A stretch of 64,000 nucleotides of DNA, taken from Tanytarsus gracilentus (Eukaryota; Arthropoda; Insecta; Diptera; Chironomidae). Under the pieces are notes generated by a model. The model was not told the DNA's origin and did no database searches. It worked only from the letters and a program-made list of their open reading frames with translations. Of the stretch, positions 55,803 to 64,000 are shown piece after piece. The position numbers and the translations under genes are program-made. Position 1 is the stretch's first letter; every line of letters begins with the position of its first letter. The stretch is taken from the NCBI GenBank assembly GCA_038502055.1, contig JAXRKN010000042.1, forward strand, positions 186,001-250,000. Direction: 5' to 3'.

Positions 55803-57982
55803 ATGGCTTTTCAGTTGGTCGACTATTTTGTGGTATTTCTGGTTCTCATCATCAATGTCGCAATTGGATTGTGAGTTAAAATAATTAATTAATTAACGAC
55901 AGTCGAACTTGAGTAAATTTTTTCTCTTTTAGATATGTTCGCTTCACAGGCGACAAGCAGAAATCTAATGAAGAATTTTTAATGGCAAACAGAAGCATGA
56001 AGGTAAAATTACTTTTCACTGACCTATGACAATATATCTAAAAACTTCTTTATTTTTTAATTAGGTGTTACCGGTTTCATTTTCTCTAATGGCATCGTTT
56101 ATGTCGGCAATCACAATGTAATTATTAAATGATTTTTAATTAGCAAAAAATTGCTTTTTTGAAATTTTACATTTTAAAAAAATTTAACGATTTTTTTTTA
56201 AAAAATATTTTTTAGTCTTGGCGTCTCAAATGAAAATTATCAATTCGGCACTCAGTTCATCGTGGTTAATTTATCATACGGCTTAGCAACTCCAATTTGT
56301 GCTTATTTGTTTCTTCCGGTGTTTTACAAACTTCAAGCGACTTCTGCTTATGAGGTAAAAATTTTACACCTCAATTTTGTAACATTTTAAGCTCAAATTT
56401 CAATTTTTAGTACCTCGAAAAGAGATTCGGAAAACTCGCACGCCTTTCGACATCGATTGCTTACTCACTGCAAATGATTTTGTACATGGGTATTGCTGTT
56501 TATGCGCCGGCCATCGCATTAGAGTCTGCAGTAGGAATCGATAAGAATGTCGCAATTCTTCTCATTGGAATCACAGTAATATTTTATTGCTGCATCGGAG
56601 GAATAAGAGCAGTGCTGTAAGTTTCAATTGCTAAAACTTCCGTATTTAACTTTTAATATTTCTTATCACTTCTAGTCTCACAGACGTTTTTCAATCTTGT
56701 CTGATGTTCATCGCCGTCTTCTTGGTAATCATATCAGGCATCGTGTATGCCAATGGCATTGAAAACATATTTATTGAGGCTGATAAGGGCGGCAGACTAG
56801 AGTTATGGAATTTCGATGTGGACCCAACTGTGCGTCACTCTTGGTGGACATTAATTATAGGAGGGATGTTTACGTATTGTTCCTTATATGCGGTTAATCA
56901 AGTACAAATTCAAAGACTTTTAACTGTCAAAAGCTTGAAATCTGCTCAAAAAGCTTTGTGGATTAGTTGGCCACTTTTAGTTCTTTTATCACTGACGACT
57001 TCCTTCTCTGGATTAGTAATATTTCACTTCTATCGAACATGCGATCCGCTCATGGCTAAGAGAATTTCTGAAGAAGATCAAATCATGCCAATTTATGTCG
57101 TCGATGCATTGAGTCACATTCCTGGGGTAAAATTTTGACAGTTATGAATTTAAGATTTTAATAATTTAAAAAATTTTAGGTTAGCGGACTTTTTGTTGCT
57201 GGAATATTTTCAGCGAGTCTTTCGACTGTGTCATCGTGTCTCAACTCACTTGCAGCTGTTTCGCTTGAAGATTATTTCAAGCCACTTTACAAATTTTTCA
57301 CTGGTCGACCGTTAAAACTTTCTGACTCGAATTCAGCCATTCCTTCAAAAATTATTGCAGCAATTTATGGAATTATTTGCGTTGGTGTAGCGTACGTCGC
57401 TCAATCTTTCGTTGGAATTTTACAAATTAGTTTAACAATATTCGGAACTGTCGGCGGTCCCATATTAGGTTTATTTACACTCGGCATGGCCACAATAACA
57501 GCTAACGAGCGAGGATCTGTATTTGGCCTTGTGTTGGGTGTTGCACTCTCGATGTGGATTGGATTTGCTAAGAAAGCTCCACCCGTCGAACTTCACAAGT
57601 CCGTCGAAGATTGCTCACAATTTGCACTGTACAATTTAACCTCAAGCATTCCCGAAATCGTTCCTGATAATAAAGAGTGAGTTTAACTTTGAATTTGAAT
57701 AATTAAAAACTGCTAAATTTTTTCCATTTTAGATACTTTTACTTATTCCGACTGAGCTACTGGTACACTGTCGTTATAGGATTTTTAATTACATTCATCG
57801 TTGGCTATTTGACGAGCGTTTTATTGAAATTTTTCAATCTTCAAGGTGTCGATAAAATTCATAAAAATGGTGAAAATATCAACTTTGATCTCTTTTTTCC
57901 ACCAGTCGGTGAGAGGTTAAAGAGAAGAATGAACAAAAGCGAAAAATTGATCTCAAAAAATGATATTTCTACGCGATTGTAA
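55803..57982 (+). CDS. SLC5-family sodium-coupled solute symporter (monocarboxylate/vitamin type)
   Basis: Eight exons (55803..55870, 55933..56002, 56065..56117, 56216..56354, 56411..56616, 56676..57126, 57180..57676, 57733..57982) join in frame to 577 residues. The order of features is that of SLC5A5/A6/A8/A12 relatives: VDYFVVFLVLIINVAIGLY (first helix), EEFLMANRSM, PVSFSLMASFMSAIT, LEKRFGKLARL, CIGGIRAVLLTDVFQ, NQVQIQRLLTVKSLKSAQKA and AGIFSASLSTVSSCLNSLA, which includes the Ser-rich region near the second sodium site. There are about 13 hydrophobic segments and a basic cytoplasmic tail. In insects this subfamily is expanded; the substrate (a monocarboxylate, pantothenate or biotin) cannot be told from sequence. 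All introns are short (48-98 bp). Confidence 0.92.
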
Positions 57983-58293
57983 AATATGTAACTGAAACTT
58001 ACTATTAGACTTAGTGTAACACAAATTTACAATGCAGGTGCAATGTACTTTTTAGACAATAATGAGAAAAATGTCTTCCAATTTTATGTAGTTTGTAAAT
58101 GTTAATGCGAATTTAGTTTATTGAGTATTGAACGGGGTAAATAAAATATATATCAAAGCTATATATCAAATTTCTTCTACTCAATTAATGTCAAGTGGGA
58201 TTTTCAATTTTTAATATGAAATTTTTATTTCTCACATTTTTAGTACAATTCATTTTTTTAAGACACATAATTCAAAAAGTTTTCAATTAAGAT

Positions 58294-59584
58294 TTAAACA
58301 TTATCGACTTTAATTACCTTTTGCTCTGAAAGTGCACGTGGACTATGTAAGATAGCCGGTAAATCCAAATTCAGAGATTTCACAGCACGTATGAATCCAT
58401 GATTGGATGTTAGCGTGTAAGCTTTATGATAAATTCCAAAAGCAAAGATTTGTCGTGATCGCTCCTTGACACGATGTGAGTCTTCCGCTTTGATTATTTC
58501 CTCAGGTTTCTCAACATTTGGCAGAATTTGGATACTTTTCAAGAGCTCACTAGCACGATTACGTTCATTTTCGCCGGCTAACGTTTCGATGATTGATTGA
58601 AAGGAATCAATGGATGCTTGGCATGCGATCAGTCGTTTTCCTTTGAAAGTTTTATCGAGAAATGGTTTGACTGGATTGACTCGTTCTTGCGCCGCCTGCT
58701 CCTTTAAAATTATGCTGTCGCTAAAGTTATAATCACATCCGCCATTGCTGAGATCACTTACATATGCGAGCATCGCGGTAACATCAAGATTTAATGGCTC
58801 AGGTTCATTTTGCTTTTCTCGTTCAAACAATTTCACTTCACAATTGCGATACTTTTTTCCTATTATAACACCCATTTCCTCGAGTTCCGATTGCAGTCCT
58901 TCGCTGATTCGATTGAGAAAATCAAAAATTATTTTAGGTGGTCGAAAGTTGGGTGTGAAGAAGTGTTGGGCGAGTTCCAGATATTCCTCAGCTACATCGA
59001 CGATGTTCTTAGTGCCAAAACTGCAGTTACCAGCTACTTCAGCGGATATTCCAGAGGACGAACGTGCGATGATCTTGACCCATAACTGCTGCTTTAATGA
59101 TTCATTTTCACATAAGATGTCGATACGAAATTTTGAGTCGTCGCCACAGTCACTTCCTACGTGTTTTTTTCGTTCATCGAACATTGAGAGGATTTTGTGT
59201 GATTTTTGATAGGACTGAACACATTCGACCAGATGATGATAGAAATTAAGGTTGGTACACTGCAGCTTCAAATTAACATTTTCTTCCCCAGAATTTTTGA
59301 GCTAAAATTACGCAATAAAAATTAATTAAAATTAACATTAATTTTAAAAGTTTTACATTTTTCTATGCTTTTCACGGCACTAAATCATAAACTAACTTGT
59401 TAATTGAGCTCTTTATTTAGTAAATAATATTTACCTTTTTGAGAAATTTAATTTCCTTTTGAACAAATTGTTTTGTTTTATTAGATCCTTCAATATGAGC
59501 CAAATCCTCGAGTTTGTCGATGATGTCCTGAGCAAGCTGGAGTTTTTCATCAATTAAAACTTCAATATCTTCGTCATCTTCCAT
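58294..59584 (-). CDS. C7orf25 homologue (UPF0415 / DUF1308)
   Basis: Exon 1 (59584..59435, MEDDEDIEVLIDEKL...) and exon 2 (59301..58294) join in phase 0 to give 385 residues (human about 420). Family landmarks in order: an N-terminal coiled helix, ISAEVAGNCSFGTKNI, RPPKIIFDFLNRI, LDVTAMLAYVSDLSNGGC, the invariant EQAAQERVNPVKPFL, KRLIACQASIDSFQSII, GENERNRASELL, FGIYHKAYTLTSNHGFIRA and a terminal HSPRALSEQK. The C-terminal half resembles a PIN-like fold in conserved acidic positions, but no biochemical role is established to my knowledge. Soluble, no signal peptide. It is convergent with the SLC5 gene, 311 bp apart. Confidence 0.93.
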
Positions 59585-62500
59585 AGTTTAATTAAGTTTT
59601 TGTGAAATTGAGAAATGAAATTGTTTGGAGTGGAAAGTGAACGAAAAAAAAAATGTGCGCGATTGTAAACAAAACATTGAAGAAAAATTTTTGAATTTTA
59701 AATAAGTTGTCATGCTGATGTTGTCAAGTTGAATTTATCGCAATGATAAATGGTGATTATTAAAAGCAAAAAATCATGTTGAATTCTTAATTCTAGAAGA
59801 AAAAAAAATGTTTCGTTAAGATTCAAAAATTAACGGCTACGTTAAACGTGATGTAACGCATAAACATAGAGAATTATTTTATGCTCAAAAATTTTTTTTT
59901 TATTAATGCTTATTTAAAGGATAATAGAAAAAATTATATTCATAAAAAAATTTTATTTCTTCATTTTTATTAAAACTCAAGAAATAGTTTTTTACTTTCA
60001 TCTCTCAATATTTTTTATGTTCTCTCATAAATTATCTCTCTACGTAATTTTTCTCTCGCAACATTATCTACGTGCTTTATTTCCCTCTCTTACGTAATTT
60101 TCATGTAGCATGCAAAAACTCGTGAGAGGAAAAAAAATTCTTCGCCGTCACATTCGGTTCGTTATTCAACCGGGTAACATCTCGATTGATTTTATTTTTT
60201 AAAAAAATTGTGTACATTCTGAAAAAACCTCCTTGTCGGAAAAGTTGAGGATTAAAATTGTCAAGAAAAATTACTCAATATAAAAAATAATTTAAATAAG
60301 ATTTTTAGAAGAAAAATCACGAGCTGATAAGCACAAGTGAGTGTGCAAAAAAAGAAAGTTAAAAAAAATTTGTGCAAGACAAGAAATTTCTTCTCTGTTT
60401 ACCTCTTATCTATTTCTTCTTCAATTTTTATCGCACAAAAAAAATTAGTTTTTATCAAATTAATAAAAAAATCGCAAACAATAATTGTTTTGTGTTTCCA
60501 TGCTTGTGGAGGTGAAAATACGTGTTTGCAAATAAAAAAATATATTGATAAGGAAAAGTGCTTTTAGAAATTATTTTTCAATATATTCATGTGAAACTAG
60601 TTCATTCAAATCGAAGGATAATTTATTGACATATGTAAGTTTTTTTTGCAACTCACCTCAAAAAAATATCCTCAATAAGAAGTCGAGAAGCAAATATTTC
60701 CATTTCTTCTTTTTACTTCTCTCGTCCTTTATCGATTCATCCTTTTCATTCTATGAACGAGAGAAAAAATCTATAAAAAAGCGGCTTTGTAATGTGAGTC
60801 GAGAGAGAGAAAAGATGTGATGATGAATTTTTTGTTACCTGCGTGAAAATAAGGTGAAACTATTATGCATGGATTTATTTGGAAAAAAGAACACACAATA
60901 AAAATTTATAGAAAAGAATGAAGAGATTAAGTCCATAAAAACGTGATTGTTGAATGCAAAAGGACGTTTTTAAGGTGCATTCGAATTAAAAGTGAATCGT
61001 AAAAATAAAAAAGAAATATTTACAAAATTTCCTGCCACAGAGTAAAAAAAGGCACATCAAACACCTGTATTTGAGAAGGAAATGCAACAACTTGAACTAA
61101 TTTTTGTATGTTAAGGTTTACAAAATTTCTCATGCGTGATGTTAACATGATAAATTGTCTCGTCGCAATTTTCGAAAAATACGTTAAAAATTTAAACAAA
61201 TATCGACACAAAAAAACGTTAAATTTTGACCAAAAACACTCTCACCAAAAAACATCACGCTATTTATAACAACACTCAACATTTTTACCTTCATCGACCC
61301 CATTAAACACGATTTTAGTGGCGGCATAACTTTTCCGCAAGCAATCATATTAGATAAGCATGGCTCGATAACGACCAAGAATGAATTTTATTTTATTTCT
61401 CGAATAAATAGTCGAGCTTCAATGTCAAACCCCTTCGCACGATGAGTGACGAGAAAACTACATTTCTGACAATATTATGCAAACAAATATCACACACATG
61501 CTCATTATCCAATTTAAAGATATATGATTGATCGCTTTAGAAGTGTCTTTTGTTACTTGAATCTTCTATCTCGAGATATTATTTGAATAATTATTGAAGT
61601 GCTTGAGATTGAATTGCAAAAAAAAGGTGAAGGACGGAATTCTTATAAATTCGTGCGTGTGAATTTCATATCATCACTTGTGTTGTGTGTAACTTTAGAA
61701 AATATTTCCTCGTGTAGAATCTTCTTTTGTCATTCAAATGTAGTTGAATGGGTAAGCAAGAAAAAAATATAATAAAATAATATTAAATGTTTAGAATTAC
61801 ATCATCGTCTAACGTATTAAGAGGTGAAACCGTACAAAAAATTGAGGCAAGGGATGTTAAATTATTAAATGATTTGCATATTAATTTTTGAAATTTAATA
61901 ACTTAAATTTAACGGTTTTAAAATATTTGAAAATTTTAAATTTAACGATTAAATTTGATAAAAAATATAAAATCCTAAAATCTTCCACTCCGAGCATCAA
62001 ATCAGTTTTAAATTAGAAAAAAATTCTCTCACGTTTAGATTTTTTTCTCTAACTGAAAGAATTTCCATAAAATTCATTATGCAATGGTTTGATGATCGAT
62101 TCACGTTGTGCATTAACCTCAAATGTTTTTTTGTGAACGCTTGAATTCTTCGACTTACTTCTAAAATGCTCTTTTGATGTTCCAATTTTAAATCTAATGT
62201 CAGCTATGCGGTACAATGCACCGCCGCAAGGTCAAAACTAAATTAATTTTATTCTGTTCGCGTCACTTCTTTTAAGTTTCATCGTTGTGACCCACAAAAA
62301 TTTAATTTTTTACATGCAATTTTTTCAAAGTTAATTTTTCGGGCCCATGAACTTGAGTTATGCATAAGATTGCCTCATGAAGATATCAAAAGAGATATAA
62401 TTATAGAAATGATGATCATCAAGATGATGAGCGATGTAATTGCTTAAAAATATTGCACGAAAACAACAGCGTGTGAATAATATCGGCCGCACACCCATGC

Positions 62501-64000
62501 AAGAATCGTGATGAAATGAAAAATAACAATTTTCATCTTTCAATCTCATCGGGAGACTTCCTGTCGCGTTAGAAAAGAGATTTTAACATTTAACTTGATC
62601 TAACACAGCGGTCGGGCATCAACAAGAACATTGTTCCCACTTTTAGAATCGATGGCACGAATGCGTTATTTATCAATATGTATCTCCATAATAGCTTGAT
62701 TAATTATTTATCTAGGCCAAAGGTAAACAAATCCACATTCGCTATCCACACACGCATTAATCATCGAAATTCTTTCCCGCTCATATTTAGCTGAGTGTAT
62801 TTGAGGAGAGTCAAGGGATGAAATTTTTCATGCATTATTAAAAATGTTTGAAATAATTTTTAACGGAAATTTTAGATTTGAATTTTTTTCTGGATTTGTT
62901 AAATTAAAATTTTTTTCGGACCTTGAACACTTTTCGCTTCCCATCGATCTTTCCCATTGAACCATAAAAATAGAAATTGCGGTGTTCAAAAAAATGCTCA
63001 CGGGTTAGCTCAGCAAAACTCGCCCTGCAACTTTTACTTTCCTCAATCATCATCTGCGAAAGAATTTCGCTGCCATAAGGTCGACGGTGAAAATAATAAA
63101 GCAATAATTTTCTCTTCTCTGTTCGAGGTGTAGACTGCACACCCAAAAAATCGTTCAAGTAACTCCAAAGTGGATTGACTCGATAACATCTGAATTAGAT
63201 ATGTATAGAAAATGTGTCAAGCGATCGAAATACTTTGCATTATTAATTTACGACTTTATTTCTTTGCGCCGCACGAGGTGTCCAAAAAACAGACTTAAAA
63301 GAACGGAGTCAGTTGGTAAAAGAGAGAGGAAGAAGAAGTAGAAACGGTTAATTGGAAGTTCGAAGCAATTGTCCGAGTGAAATGAAGGAAGTAGGTGTGA
63401 TGTGGACACGCGGGAAAGAACGTTGGCAGTTGCTGTGCAGGAAATCACTCATTTAGCAACTAAAACAACCGATCGACTCATGTCATAACACAAATCTACA
63501 GTTGTTTACAATTCGCATCGAACTGACCAATGAACTTCTCAATGTTCGAGTGTGAAAAATGAGTGAAGAGAAAATTAAACTTCACAAAAGTGTGTTAATT
63601 AGTTTGACGACAGCAAATATTTGAATGAAATCTTTCATTATTCGCGAAGCGTACTTAAGACAACGTTTAAGTTTTATTTTTTTATTGATATATTCTGGGA
63701 ATAATTTTGTTGAAAAAAATGGGAGTGTGAGAGGGGAGAGAAACTCATTTTTAAATTTAATTTGTGATTTTGCGAACCTTTAAATTCGTCCATTGACCCT
63801 CTTCAACCAGATTCTCAAAAATTCCACCTAATTTTCTCTCATCAAATTTTTAACATCTTTCATTCAAACAAAAAATCTATTTTTACGACTTTTCTAACAT
63901 AATCTTTTAATTGAAATATGATGCATCTAAATTACATTATAATGAAATTAAGAGCCACTGCCAAAAATTATTTTTACTCTTCTTCCATTTGACCCAGACG
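59585..64000. other. Gene-poor AT-rich region
   Basis: No gene is supported in the last 4.4 kb. Mixed-composition patches occur at about 60100-60240, 62560-62720 and 63150-63640, which could hold distal promoters or enhancers of a gene beyond the window. The short frames here (60337-60820, 61020-61378, 62904-63448) show no domain. Confidence 0.45.

Overview
The window is nuclear DNA of an insect, most likely a dipteran and probably a nematoceran such as a midge. This rests on the protein content (a retinal opsin, a gustatory receptor, tandem secreted serine proteases), on short AT-rich GT-AG introns, and on very AT-rich intergenic DNA with many small transposable-element remnants. Species-level placement is inference. 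Genes make up only about a third of the window. All spliced models were joined by hand from reading frame plus splice signals, and each closes in frame unless stated.

Layout. 1.2-1.9 kb: SAYSD1 homologue (-). 1.9-9.2 kb: no gene, one inserted element at 3.85-4.90 kb. 9.2-10.6 kb: gustatory receptor (-). 11.2-15.4 kb: three tandem SERHL/kraken-type alpha/beta hydrolases (+), with a small secreted B-lectin-like gene (-) between the second and third that carries a one-base frameshift. 15.8-17.4 kb: non-LTR-type insertion with perfect target-site duplications. 19.8-21.2 kb: short-wavelength opsin (-) with a recognisable rhodopsin core promoter. 21.4-31.4 kb: gene-poor, holding MITEs and a second copy of the 15.8-kb element family. 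31.5-37.4 kb: three tandem two-domain chymotrypsin-fold proteases (-), each an intact catalytic domain followed by a dead one. 37.6-38.6 kb: repeat-bearing DNA element. 40.75-42.9 kb: HSD17B12-type short-chain dehydrogenase (+). 44.0-52.0 kb: a single-exon gene (-) for a 2676-residue protein with two NACHT modules, one HExxH motif and ankyrin-like repeats. 52.3-53.9 kb: a TE-rich, partly duplicated, possibly mis-assembled stretch. 54.6-55.0 kb: UFM1 (-), divergent from an SLC5 sodium-solute symporter (+, 55.8-58.0 kb). 58.3-59.6 kb: C7orf25/DUF1308 homologue (-). 59.6-64.0 kb: no gene seen.

The most unusual item is the giant NACHT protein. Its two halves are an internal duplication: both keep the Walker A, Walker B and winged-helix signatures of a STAND ATPase, but only the first keeps HExxH. 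This looks like an invertebrate NLR-like sensor/effector joined to a metallopeptidase-like domain. The function is not known to me. UFM1 and SAYSD1, both parts of ER-ribosome UFMylation quality control, lie about 53 kb apart, probably by coincidence.
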